The position numbers and the translations under genes are program-made. 64,000 nt of DNA from the NCBI RefSeq assembly GCF_001439815.1, contig NZ_JYLM01000007.1, forward strand, positions 1 to 64,000, written 5' to 3'. The stretch's first letter is position 1; every line of letters begins with the position of its first letter. Source of the DNA: Pseudomonas orientalis (GTDB lineage: Bacteria; Pseudomonadota; Gammaproteobacteria; Pseudomonadales; Pseudomonadaceae). Shown in pieces: positions 42,805-51,340 of the stretch. A model generated the notes under the pieces. The model ran no database searches. It was not told the DNA's origin and saw only the letters and a list, made by a program, of their open reading frames with translations.

Positions 42805-43899
42805 TCAGTGCGATTCCCTCTTGTGTTGACGGCGCCAGGCGCGCAGCGACGTGAACAACAGCACCAGCACCAGCGCCGGCAGGACGTAAAACAGCATCAA
42901 TTGCTCAAGTTTGGTAGCCAGCGGCATGCCGGTGGTGAATGCCATGACATGCAGGCCATACGCCAGGTACAGCCCCAGCAACACCAGCCCCTCGGCGCGG
43001 GTGACGCGGTAGCCGGTATAGAACACCGGCAGGCACAGGGTGATTGTGCCGAGCATGACCGGCAGGTCAAAGTCCAGGGCGTTGGGCGAGACCGACAGCG
43101 GCGACGGCGCCACCAGGGCGGTAAAACCCAGCACGCCGAGCAGGTTGAACAGGTTGCTGCCGATCACATTGCCCACGGCGATCTCCCGCTCGCCACGCAA
43201 GGCGGCGATCAGCGACGTGGCCAGGCAGGGCAGCGAGGTGCCGACGCCGATCAACGTCAGGCCGATAATGCGCTCCGACAGGCCCAGGTCGCTCGCCACC
43301 GCCACGGCCGCCCCCAGCAGCAAGTGTCCGGCCAGCACCAGTAACAGCAACCCGCCAAGCATCAACAGCACGCTGCTCAGCCAGGGCGCCCTGGTCACGG
43401 TGGCCAGCGTGCGTGGGCGCCGCGAATGGCGGGTCTGGTAGTGCAGCACGCCGAGGTAGGCCACCAGCGCCACCAGCAGCACCAGGCCGTCGAGCGGCGT
43501 CAGTGCCTCATTGGCGGCAAGGATGAACACCAGCAGGCCGGCGACGATCATCACCGGGATATCCAGGCGCACCAGTTGCCGTGACACCCGCAACGGAATG
43601 ATCAACGCCGACAAGCCCAGGGTGACGAGGATATTGAAGATGCTGCTGCCGATCACACTGCCCACCGCGATGTCGGTGTTGCCGGCCAGGGTGGCTTGCA
43701 GGCTGACCGCCATCTGTGGCGCGCTGCTGCCGAAGGCGACGATGCTCAGGCCGATGATCAACGGCCGCACCTTGAGGCTCGCAGCCAGGCGTACCGCGGC
43801 CCGCACCAGGATTTCAGCGCCGACGATCAGCAGCAGCAAGCCGCTGATCAGTTCAAGCAGGCTCCAGGGCGAGAGGGCGTTCAATCCGAAAATACTCAA
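42805..43899 (-). CDS. CaCA-family cation exchanger with altered active site
   Basis: A 364-residue inner-membrane protein with two inverted repeats. Repeat 1 reads FGSSAPQMAVS and GSVIGSSIFNILVTLG; repeat 2 reads GTSLPCLATS and GNVIGSNLFNLLGVLG. In Na+/Ca2+ exchangers the sequence is GSSAPE and GTSLPE, and both glutamates bind the ion. Here they are Gln and Cys, so the usual Ca2+ site lacks carboxylates. The rest of the fold is intact. Transported ion is unknown. Confidence 0.85.
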   Translation of the reverse strand: MSIFGLNALSPWSLLELISGLLLLIVGAEILVRAAVRLAASLKVRPLIIGLSIVAFGSSAPQMAVSLQATLAGNTDIAVGSVIGSSIFNILVTLGLSALIIPLRVSRQLVRLDIPVMIVAGLLVFILAANEALTPLDGLVLLVALVAYLGVLHYQTRHSRRPRTLATVTRAPWLSSVLLMLGGLLLLVLAGHLLLGAAVAVASDLGLSERIIGLTLIGVGTSLPCLATSLIAALRGEREIAVGNVIGSNLFNLLGVLGFTALVAPSPLSVSPNALDFDLPVMLGTITLCLPVFYTGYRVTRAEGLVLLGLYLAYGLHVMAFTTGMPLATKLEQLMLFYVLPALVLVLLFTSLRAWRRQHKRESH

Positions 43900-43910
43900 G
43901 GCGGCCTCGA

Positions 43911-44282
43911 TCAGTTGTTCAGGGCTTGCACGCGCACCCGTGCGGTGCCGCTGCCCAGCATACGCAGTTGCTCGGCGGCCTTGCGTGAAAGGTCGATCAG
44001 GCGCCCGCGGCCATGCGGTCCGCGATCATTGATGCGCACCACCACAGAGCGGTTGTTGGCGAGATTGGTCACCTTGACCTGAGTACCGAAGGGCAGGCGC
44101 CGATGGGCGGCAGTCATGGCGTTCTGGTTGAAGGCTTCACCGCTGGCGGTTCGTTTGCCATGGTGCCTGGCGCCGTAATAGGAGGCGATGCCGGTTTCGT
44201 CGTAGCCGTTGGGGTCGATGAGGCCGCTGGCGCAACCGGCCAGCAGGGAAGACAGGGCCAGGAGGCCGAGTAGACGCTTCAT
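43911..44282 (-). CDS. RlpA-family lipoprotein, single domain
   Basis: A 123-residue outer-membrane lipoprotein candidate. It has a lipobox in LSSLLAGCASG (Cys near residue 17) and then one double-psi beta barrel: GIASYYGARHHGKRTASGEAFN, MTAAHRRLPFGTQVKV, VVVRINDRGPHGRGRLIDLSRKAAEQL. The catalytic Asp of the lytic transglycosylase is in INDRGP. It lacks the C-terminal SPOR domain that carries longer RlpA proteins to the septum. Confidence 0.85.
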   Translation of the reverse strand: MKRLLGLLALSSLLAGCASGLIDPNGYDETGIASYYGARHHGKRTASGEAFNQNAMTAAHRRLPFGTQVKVTNLANNRSVVVRINDRGPHGRGRLIDLSRKAAEQLRMLGSGTARVRVQALNN

Positions 44283-44305
44283 TTCAAAATGTCCCCAATA
44301 ACAAA

Positions 44306-44395
44306 TGTGGGAGGGGGCTTGCCCCCGATAGCGGTGCAGCAGTCAATACATGTGCCGACTGACACACCCTCATCGGGGGCAAGCCCCCTCCCACA
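44306..44395. repeat. REP doublet (REPIN)
   Basis: Inverted GTGGGAGGGGGCTTGCCCCCGA units flank a spacer of about 37 bases between the gatB and rlpA-like genes. Confidence 0.88.
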
Positions 44396-44441
44396 TGGGG
44401 CCGAGTCGAGCATGACATCCCACTCGGACCGTTCTGCGCTA

Positions 44442-45887
44442 TCAGCCTTCAAGCTTGCTTTTGAGCAGTTCGTTGACCTGTTGCGGGTTGGCCTTGCCCT
44501 TGGACGCTTTCATCGCCTGACCGACGAAGAAGCCGAACATCTTGCCGCGCTTGGCTTCGTCAGCCGCACGGTATTGTTCGACCTGCTCGGCATTGGCCGC
44601 GAGCATTTCATCGAGCACGGCCGAAATCGCGCCGCTGTCGGTGACTTGCTTGAGGCCGCGCTTGTCGATGATTTCATCGGCGCTGCCTTCGCCTGCCGCC
44701 ATCGCTTCGAACACGGTCTTGGCGATCTTGCCGGAGATGGTGTTGTCTTTGATGCGCAGCAGCATGCCGCCCAGTTGCTCGGCGCTGACCGGTGCTTCGT
44801 CGATTTCAAGGCCTTGCTTGTTCAACAGGCTGCCCAGTTCGACCATGACCCAGTTGGCCGCCAGCTTGGCGTCGCCGGCAATGCTCACGACTTTTTCGAA
44901 GTAGTTGGCTTGCTCGCGGCTGGAGGCCAGGACGCTGGCATCGTAGACCGACAGGCCGAACTGCGCCTGGAAGCGCTCGCGTTTCTGCTGCGGCAACTCC
45001 GGCAGGGTGGCGCGGATATCGCTGAGGAACGAGTCTTCCAGCACCACCGGCAACAGGTCCGGGTCGGGGAAGTAGCGGTAGTCGTTGGCTTCCTCTTTGC
45101 TGCGCATGGCGCGGGTTTCGTCTTTGTTCGGGTCGTACAGGCGGGTTTGCTGGATGACCTTGCCGCCGTCCTCGATCAACTCGATCTGGCGACGCACTTC
45201 GCTGTTGATCGCCTTCTCGATGAAGCGGAACGAGTTGACGTTCTTGATCTCGCAGCGCGTACCGTATTCGGCCTGGCCCTTGGGACGGATCGACACGTTG
45301 CAGTCGCAGCGCAGCGAACCCTCGGCCATGTTGCCGTCGCAGATGCCCAGGTAACGCACCAGCGCGTGGATCGTCTTGACGTAGGCCACGGCTTCCTTGG
45401 CGCTGCGCATGTCCGGCTCGGAGACGATTTCCAGCAAAGGCGTGCCGGCACGGTTCAGGTCGATGCCGGTGGCGCCGGGGAACTCTTCGTGCAGGCTCTT
45501 GCCGGCGTCTTCCTCAAGGTGCGCACGGGTGACGCCGACACGCTTGATGGTGCCGTCTTCCAGGGGAATGTCCAGGTGGCCCTTGCCGACGATCGGCAAT
45601 TCCATCTGGCTGATCTGGTAGCCCTTGGGCAGGTCCGGGTAGAAGTAGTTCTTGCGCGCGAACACGTTGTGCTGGCCGATCTCGGCGTCAATCGCCAGGC
45701 CGAACATCACCGCCATGCGCACCGCTTCCTGGTTCAGCACCGGCAAGACGCCGGGCATGCCCAGGTCCACCAGGCTGGCCTGGGTGTTGGGCGCGGAGCC
45801 GAACGTGGTGGCGCTGCCGGAGAAAATCTTCGATTGGGTGGCGAGCTGGGTATGAATCTCCAGCCCGATCACGACTTCCCATTGCAT
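44442..45887 (-). CDS. gatB: Asp/Glu-tRNA amidotransferase subunit B
   Basis: A 481-residue subunit that activates the misacylated tRNA carboxylate with ATP and binds the tRNA. ATG 45887 gives the family start MQWEVVIGLEIHTQL; the longer frame overlaps gatA. Hallmarks are LVDLGMPGVLPVLN, FYPDLPKGYQISQ, the zinc-type cysteines in RCDCNVS and DYRYFPDPDLLP. The C-terminal YqeY-like tail domain ends in KANPQQVNELLKSKLEG. It follows gatA by 10 bases. Confidence 0.96.
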   Translation of the reverse strand: MQWEVVIGLEIHTQLATQSKIFSGSATTFGSAPNTQASLVDLGMPGVLPVLNQEAVRMAVMFGLAIDAEIGQHNVFARKNYFYPDLPKGYQISQMELPIVGKGHLDIPLEDGTIKRVGVTRAHLEEDAGKSLHEEFPGATGIDLNRAGTPLLEIVSEPDMRSAKEAVAYVKTIHALVRYLGICDGNMAEGSLRCDCNVSIRPKGQAEYGTRCEIKNVNSFRFIEKAINSEVRRQIELIEDGGKVIQQTRLYDPNKDETRAMRSKEEANDYRYFPDPDLLPVVLEDSFLSDIRATLPELPQQKRERFQAQFGLSVYDASVLASSREQANYFEKVVSIAGDAKLAANWVMVELGSLLNKQGLEIDEAPVSAEQLGGMLLRIKDNTISGKIAKTVFEAMAAGEGSADEIIDKRGLKQVTDSGAISAVLDEMLAANAEQVEQYRAADEAKRGKMFGFFVGQAMKASKGKANPQQVNELLKSKLEG

Positions 45888-45897
45888 AGTGTTCTCC

Positions 45898-47349
45898 TCA
45901 GAAGCCGGTAGGGGTGCGGGTGTGCCAGTCGGTGTGCAACTGGTACTGGTGCGCCACATTGAGCAGGCGGCCTTCCTGGAAATACGGGGCGAGCAATTGC
46001 ACGCCGACCGGCAGGCCATCGACGAAACCTGCGGGCATGGACAAGCCCGGCAAGCCCGCGAGGTTGGCGGTGATGGTGTAGAGGTCTTCCAGGTACTCGG
46101 CGATCGGGTCGCCGGTCTTGGCGCCGATCTTCCACGCCGGGTTCGGCGTGGTCGGGCCGAGGATCACGTCGACTTCTTCAAAGGCCGCCATGAAGTCGTT
46201 CTTGATCAGGCGACGGATCTTCTGCGCCTTGAGGTAGTACGCGTCGTAGTAGCCGGCGGACAGGGCGTAGGCACCGACCATGATGCGGCGTTGTACTTCG
46301 ACACCGAAGCCTTCGCCACGGGAGCGTTTGTACAGGTCGGTGAGGTCCTTCGGATTTTCGCAGCGATAGCCGAAGCGCACACCGTCGAAACGCGACAGGT
46401 TCGAGGACGCCTCCGCCGGCGCGATCACGTAGTAGGCGGGAATCGCGTGCTGGTTGTTCGGCAGGCTGATTTCCTTGATCACCGCGCCCAGCTTTTCCAG
46501 CTCCTTGATGCTGTTGTGCACCAGATCGGCGATACGCGGGTCGAGGCCGGCGCTGAAATATTCTTTTGGCACGCCGATGCGCAGACCCTTGAGCGAGTCA
46601 TTCAGGCTGGCGCTGTAGTCCGGCACGGGTTCATCGATGCTGGTGGAGTCCTGTTTGTCGAAGCCTGCCATGCCTTGTAACAATATTGCGCAGTCTTCGG
46701 CGGTGCGTGCCAATGGGCCGCCCTGATCCAGGCTGGAAGCGTAGGCGATCATGCCCCAGCGGGAAACGCGACCGTAGGTCGGCTTCAGGCCGGTGAGGTT
46801 GGTGAACGCTGCCGGCTGGCGGATCGAACCGCCGGTGTCGGTCGCCGTAGCGGCCGGCAGGAAGCGTGCAGCCACGGCTGCAGCCGAACCACCGGAGGAA
46901 CCGCCGGGAACGTGGTCCAGGTTCCAGGGGTTTTTCACCGCGCCGTAGTAGCTCGACTCGTTGGCCGAACCCATGGCGAATTCGTCCATGTTGGTCTTGC
47001 CCAGGGTCACGGCGCCGGCGGTGGCCAGTTTGGAGACCACGGTAGCGTCGTAGGGCGCTTTGAAATTGTCGAGCATCTTCGAGCCGCAGCTGGTGCGAAT
47101 GCCCTGGGTGCAGAACAGGTCCTTGTGGGCGATCGGTGCGCCGAGCAGCGCGCCGTTTTCACCGTTGGCGCGACGTGCGTCGGCGGCCTTGGCCTGGCTC
47201 AGGGCCAGCTCCTCGGTGAGGCTGATGAAGCTGTTGACCTTGGGATCGTGCTCGGCGATACGCGCCAGCAGGGTTTTGGTCAGCTCTTCGCTTGAAAACG
47301 TTTTGTCGGCGAGACCGCGGGCGATCTCGGCCAGAGTCATGTGATGCAT
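45898..47349 (-). CDS. gatA: Asp/Glu-tRNA amidotransferase subunit A
   Basis: A 483-residue amidase-signature glutaminase that supplies ammonia to GatB. The Ser-cisSer-Lys triad is visible: Lys in IAHKDLFC, and the serines in PGGSSGGSAAAVAA with the downstream TDTGGSIRQPAA. Full length. It lies 16 bases after gatC. Confidence 0.96.
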   Translation of the reverse strand: MHHMTLAEIARGLADKTFSSEELTKTLLARIAEHDPKVNSFISLTEELALSQAKAADARRANGENGALLGAPIAHKDLFCTQGIRTSCGSKMLDNFKAPYDATVVSKLATAGAVTLGKTNMDEFAMGSANESSYYGAVKNPWNLDHVPGGSSGGSAAAVAARFLPAATATDTGGSIRQPAAFTNLTGLKPTYGRVSRWGMIAYASSLDQGGPLARTAEDCAILLQGMAGFDKQDSTSIDEPVPDYSASLNDSLKGLRIGVPKEYFSAGLDPRIADLVHNSIKELEKLGAVIKEISLPNNQHAIPAYYVIAPAEASSNLSRFDGVRFGYRCENPKDLTDLYKRSRGEGFGVEVQRRIMVGAYALSAGYYDAYYLKAQKIRRLIKNDFMAAFEEVDVILGPTTPNPAWKIGAKTGDPIAEYLEDLYTITANLAGLPGLSMPAGFVDGLPVGVQLLAPYFQEGRLLNVAHQYQLHTDWHTRTPTGF

Positions 47350-47365
47350 GAAAGGCTCTTTCCCT

Positions 47366-47653
47366 TTAGTCGATGACTTTCGGAACCAGGTACAGGCCGT
47401 TTTCGACCGCTGGCGCGATGGACTGGTAGGCCTCGCGGTTATTGCGCTCGGTCACGACGTCTGCGCGCAGGCGCTGACTGGCTTCCAGCGGGTGAGCCAG
47501 GGGCTCGATGCCGTCGGTGTCGACGGCCTGCATTTGGTCAACCAGCCCGAGAATGCTGTTCAGGGCTGCGGTGGTCTGTGGAAGATCGGCGTCATTGAGG
47601 CCAAGCGAGGCCAGATGCGCGATTTTTTCCACGTCGGAGCGTTCAAGCGCCAT
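47366..47653 (-). CDS. gatC: Asp/Glu-tRNA amidotransferase subunit C
   Basis: A 95-residue small subunit that wraps around and stabilises GatA-GatB. It starts MALERSDVEKIAHLASLGLNDAD and contains the typical VDQMQAVDTDGIEPLAHPLE. It is the first gene of gatCAB, divergent from mreB across a 210-base region that must hold both promoters. Confidence 0.95.
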   Translation of the reverse strand: MALERSDVEKIAHLASLGLNDADLPQTTAALNSILGLVDQMQAVDTDGIEPLAHPLEASQRLRADVVTERNNREAYQSIAPAVENGLYLVPKVID

Positions 47654-47863
47654 GGGATTCTCCAGTGGAAAACAGAACGGAGGGCGTCCGTGTGTTAGAT
47701 TGTCGGAACACTACCGCATTTCTACGGTCATAAGGCCGCGATTGTGGGGGTTGGTGCACAGAAAGTCGGCCAATTTAGCACATTGGCGCCTTGCCCAAAA
47801 TCCCTGTCGTTGTTAGAGTTTGCCGCACTTTTTTACCCACGCGTTGCCTAGGGTCCCTTTCCC

Positions 47864-48901
47864 ATGTTCAAGAAACTGCGTGGCATGTTTTCCAGCGATC
47901 TTTCCATTGACCTGGGCACTGCCAACACCCTTATTTACGTGCGCGAGCGCGGTATCGTCCTGAATGAACCATCGGTTGTGGCCATTCGGACCCATGGTAA
48001 TCAGAAAAGTGTCGTTGCCGTCGGCACCGAGGCCAAGCGCATGCTCGGCCGTACACCAGGCAATATTGCTGCCATTCGTCCGATGAAAGACGGCGTGATC
48101 GCCGACTTCAGCGTCTGCGAGAAGATGCTGCAGTACTTCATCAACAAGGTTCACGAAAACAGTTTCCTGCAGCCCAGCCCTCGTGTGCTGATCTGCGTTC
48201 CGTGCAAATCCACCCAGGTGGAGCGTCGTGCCATCCGTGAATCGGCCCTTGGCGCCGGTGCCCGCGAAGTATTCCTGATCGAAGAGCCGATGGCCGCCGC
48301 AATCGGCGCCGGCCTGCCGGTTGAAGAAGCGCGCGGTTCGATGGTGGTGGATATCGGTGGCGGTACCACCGAGATCGCCCTGATTTCCCTGAACGGTGTG
48401 GTGTATGCCGAATCCGTACGCGTTGGCGGCGACCGCTTCGACGAAGCGATCATCACCTATGTGCGTCGTAACTACGGCAGCCTGATCGGCGAATCCACCG
48501 CCGAGCGCATCAAGCAGGAAATCGGTACCGCTTACCCGGGCGGCGAAGTACGCGAAGTCGATGTTCGCGGTCGCAACCTGGCCGAAGGTGTGCCACGTGC
48601 CTTCACCCTGAACTCCAATGAGGTGTTGGAGGCTCTGCAAGAGTCCCTGGCCACCATCGTTCAGGCGGTGAAGAGCGCTCTGGAGCAGTCGCCGCCGGAA
48701 CTGGCCTCCGATATCGCCGAGCGTGGCCTGGTACTGACGGGTGGTGGCGCCTTGCTGCGCGACCTCGACAAGTTGCTGGCCCAGGAAACCGGCCTGCCGG
48801 TGATCGTCGCCGAAGACCCGCTGACCTGCGTTGCCCGTGGCGGTGGTCGTGCACTGGAAATGATGGATAAACACACCATGGACCTGCTCTCCAGCGAATA
48901 A
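47864..48901 (+). CDS. mreB: Rod-shape determining protein MreB
   Basis: A 345-residue actin-like ATPase that organises cell-wall elongation under the inner membrane. It shows phosphate 1 DLGTANTLIY, phosphate 2 VVDIGGGTTEIALIS and the adenosine motif LTGGGALLRDLDKLL. It starts with the amphipathic MFKKLRGMFSSD membrane-binding helix. It heads the mreBCD cluster. Confidence 0.97.
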   Translation: MFKKLRGMFSSDLSIDLGTANTLIYVRERGIVLNEPSVVAIRTHGNQKSVVAVGTEAKRMLGRTPGNIAAIRPMKDGVIADFSVCEKMLQYFINKVHENSFLQPSPRVLICVPCKSTQVERRAIRESALGAGAREVFLIEEPMAAAIGAGLPVEEARGSMVVDIGGGTTEIALISLNGVVYAESVRVGGDRFDEAIITYVRRNYGSLIGESTAERIKQEIGTAYPGGEVREVDVRGRNLAEGVPRAFTLNSNEVLEALQESLATIVQAVKSALEQSPPELASDIAERGLVLTGGGALLRDLDKLLAQETGLPVIVAEDPLTCVARGGGRALEMMDKHTMDLLSSE

Positions 48902-48930
48902 CATCGCCTGGACGGTTCATGCTGGGTCGG

Positions 48931-48956
48931 CAGGCAGCACTTTGCAGTGCTGCCTG
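48931..48956. terminator. Perfect hairpin between mreB and mreC
   Basis: CAGGCAGCAC pairs with GTGCTGCCTG around TTTGCA, 30 bases after mreB. It lacks a strong T-run (GTTGGCGTTT follows). It is probably a partial terminator or mRNA end that keeps MreB above MreC. Confidence 0.55.
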
Positions 48957-49040
48957 TTGGCGTTTATCTTCTTCAATCTGCATCCAGGCCGGTTTGATGC
49001 CGTATGAATAAAGAGAACATTTGCCTGGGAGGAGCGGCCT

Positions 49041-50135
49041 ATTAAACCGCTCTTTGCCAAAGGCCCCTCATTGGGCGTGCGCCTGTTGGTGCTGACCGTG
49101 CTTTCGGTCGCGCTGATGGTGGTCGATGCGCGCTTTTCGCTGCTCAAGCCTGTGCGTAGCCAGATGTCGCTGGTGTTGATGCAGACTTACTGGATCACCG
49201 ACCTGCCGCAACGTCTCTACCAGGGCGTGGCCAGCCAATTCGGCAGCCGCACCGAGCTGGTCGCCGAGAACGAAAAACTCAAGACCGAAAACCTGCTGTT
49301 GCAGGGCCGCATGCAAAAGCTCGCGGCCCTCACCGAGCAGAACGTTCGGCTGCGCGAGTTGCTCAATTCTTCCGCGCTGGTCAACGAAAAGGTCGAAGTG
49401 GCCGAGTTGATCGGCATGGACCCCAACCCCTTCACCCATCGCATCATCATCAACAAGGGCGAGCGCGACGGCGTGGTGCTCGGCCAGCCGGTGCTCGATG
49501 CCCGCGGCCTGATGGGCCAGGTGGTCGAGTTGATGCCCTATACCTCGCGCGTCCTGCTGTTGACGGACACCACCCACAGCATCCCCGTGCAGGTCAATCG
49601 CAACGGCTTGCGCGCGATTGCCAGCGGTACCGGTAACCCGGAACGCCTGGAGTTGCGGCACGTGGCCGATACCGCCGACATCAAGGAAGGCGACCTGCTG
49701 GTCAGCTCCGGCCTGGGTCAGCGTTTCCCGGCGGGTTACCCGGTGGCCACGGTCAAGGAGGTCATCCACGATTCCGGCCAGCCGTTTGCCATTGTGCGCG
49801 CAGTCCCGACTGCCGCGTTGAACCGCAGCCGTTATCTGCTGCTGGTGTTCAGCGACAACCGCACGCCGGAAGAGCGCGCCAATGACGCCGCCCAGGCCCA
49901 GGAAGCGGAAGACAAGCAGAACGGCACCGCCCCCGTGATTCCCGCCACTGTGCCGAAACCGGCGTTCGTGGGGCCACCGGCGCCTGCTGCCGTACCCGCC
50001 ACCGCAGCGCCTGTCGCCACACCGGCCAAGCCCGCTGCACACAGCGCACGCCCGGCGAAACCGGCGGCGACCACCGCGCCTGCCGCAAGGCCCGCGACCA
50101 CCGCCCCGGCCACGACGCGGCAGAGGGAGGAATAA
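49041..50135 (+). CDS. mreC: Rod-shape determining protein MreC, probable ATT start
   Basis: A 364-residue bitopic protein. The conserved N-terminus (I/M)KPLFAKGPSLGVRLL aligns with E. coli MKPIFSRGPSLQIRL, which places the initiation codon at ATT 49041. GGGAGGAG lies 6 bases upstream, and no ATG, GTG or TTG exists between the in-frame stop at 49005 and the TTG at 49071. There is one membrane helix (about 13-32), a coiled coil (ELVAENEKLKTENLLLQGRMQKL), the beta-domain core and a Pro/Ala-rich tail after about residue 285. Confidence 0.93.
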   Translation: MKPLFAKGPSLGVRLLVLTVLSVALMVVDARFSLLKPVRSQMSLVLMQTYWITDLPQRLYQGVASQFGSRTELVAENEKLKTENLLLQGRMQKLAALTEQNVRLRELLNSSALVNEKVEVAELIGMDPNPFTHRIIINKGERDGVVLGQPVLDARGLMGQVVELMPYTSRVLLLTDTTHSIPVQVNRNGLRAIASGTGNPERLELRHVADTADIKEGDLLVSSGLGQRFPAGYPVATVKEVIHDSGQPFAIVRAVPTAALNRSRYLLLVFSDNRTPEERANDAAQAQEAEDKQNGTAPVIPATVPKPAFVGPPAPAAVPATAAPVATPAKPAAHSARPAKPAATTAPAARPATTAPATTRQREE

Positions 50136-50623
50136 TGGCCAGTACTCATTCGCGTAACGGCTGGGTGGTCTGGCTGACCTTTGCGGTCGGCTTGCTGCTC
50201 AGCGTGTCGCCGCTGCCGCAATTCATGGAAATCCTGCGCCCGCTGTGGCTGGCGCTGCTGTTGGCGTTCTGGTCGTTGCACCTGCCGCACAAAGTGGGCA
50301 TGGTCACGGCGATGTGCCTGGGCCTGGCGGAGGATGTGCTCTATGGCACCTTGCTCGGCCAGAATGCATTGATCCTGACCCTGATTACCTTCCTGGTGCT
50401 GTCGTTACAGCAGCGCTTGCGTATGTTCCCGATGTGGCAGCAGTGCCTGGTGATTCTGGTGATCTTCGGCCTGGCGCAACTGGTTCAACTCTGGCTCAGT
50501 GCCTTGACCGGCAATCGCCAGCCCACCCTGGCACTGGTGCTGCCGGCGCTGGTCAGCGCGTTGCTGTGGCCTTGGGTCAGTTTCGGCCTGCGTGGGTTAC
50601 GTCGCCGCTACAAAATCAATTGA
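50135..50623 (+). CDS. mreD: Rod-shape determining protein MreD
   Basis: A 162-residue inner-membrane protein with about five helices (WVVWLTFAVGLLLSVSPLP; MVTAMCLGLAEDVLYGTLLGQNAL; CLVILVIFGLAQLVQLWLSAL). GLAEDVLYGTLLGQ is the conserved MreD motif. The start overlaps the mreC stop (TAATG). Confidence 0.93.
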   Translation: MASTHSRNGWVVWLTFAVGLLLSVSPLPQFMEILRPLWLALLLAFWSLHLPHKVGMVTAMCLGLAEDVLYGTLLGQNALILTLITFLVLSLQQRLRMFPMWQQCLVILVIFGLAQLVQLWLSALTGNRQPTLALVLPALVSALLWPWVSFGLRGLRRRYKIN

Positions 50624-50673
50624 CGGATTGCGAGGCTCTGCCTGGTTATCGAACCCTACAGGGAGAGTCTGCA

Positions 50674-51270
50674 ATGAATCTGCTTTATCTGGCCTCGGGC
50701 TCCCCGCGCCGGCGCGAGTTGTTGACCCAGATCGGTGTGCCTTTCACCGTGGTCAGCGCCGCCATCGATGAAACACCTCTTACCCACGAAACCCCTGTGG
50801 CTTATGTCGAGCGCCTGGCGCTAAGCAAGGCCGGGGCGGGGTTGGCTGCGCTTGAGCAAACCGCAGGCCTCTGCGTATTGGGGGCCGATACGGCGGTTAT
50901 CGTGGATGGCAAGATTCTTGGCAAACCGGTGGACCAGGCCGATGCTCTCGCGATGTTGATGGCCCTGGCGGGACGTGAGCATGAAGTCCTCACGGCGATT
51001 GCCCTGACCGACGGCCAGCGCTGTGAAACCCGATGTGTCAGCAGCCGTGTGGCTTTTCGCCAGATTTCTGCTCAGGAGGCGACGGCCTACTGGCACAGCG
51101 GCGAACCCCAGGACAAAGCCGGCGGCTATGCTATCCAGGGGCTTGGCTCGGTGTTCGTGACCGGACTCAGTGGCAGCTATTCCGCCGTGGTTGGCTTGCC
51201 CGTGTGCGAAACCGCGCAACTGCTGGCGCAATTCGGCATACCCTGTTGGCAAAACCTTACCGTGCGCTGA
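50674..51270 (+). CDS. maf: Maf-like nucleotide pyrophosphatase (YhdE type)
   Basis: A 198-residue enzyme hydrolysing dTTP/UTP or modified nucleotides to monophosphates. ATG 50674 with GGGAGAG upstream gives MNLLYLASGSPRRRELL, the family P-loop-like motif. Further motifs are ETPLTHETPVAYVERLALSKA, LGADTAVIVDGKILGKP and the QDKAGGYAIQGLGSVFV core. Its place after mreBCD and before rng is as in E. coli. Confidence 0.93.
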   Translation: MNLLYLASGSPRRRELLTQIGVPFTVVSAAIDETPLTHETPVAYVERLALSKAGAGLAALEQTAGLCVLGADTAVIVDGKILGKPVDQADALAMLMALAGREHEVLTAIALTDGQRCETRCVSSRVAFRQISAQEATAYWHSGEPQDKAGGYAIQGLGSVFVTGLSGSYSAVVGLPVCETAQLLAQFGIPCWQNLTVR

Positions 51271-51340
51271 ACGTCGTATACCAGCGCCCAGCCTTAAGCG
51301 ACCGGTCACTATTGTGAAAACGCCTGAACGAGACCCAGCC

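Noticed and set aside
1055..44395. Recurrent GTGGGAGGGGGCTTGCCCCCGA repeats as a possible CRISPR array
   Set aside because: The units are dispersed, palindromic and paired in inverted orientation. They are REP doublets; there is no regular spacer array and there are no cas genes.
44289..45911. 540-codon plus-strand frame
   Set aside because: Antisense to gatB, which has all family motifs. The frame crosses a REP doublet.
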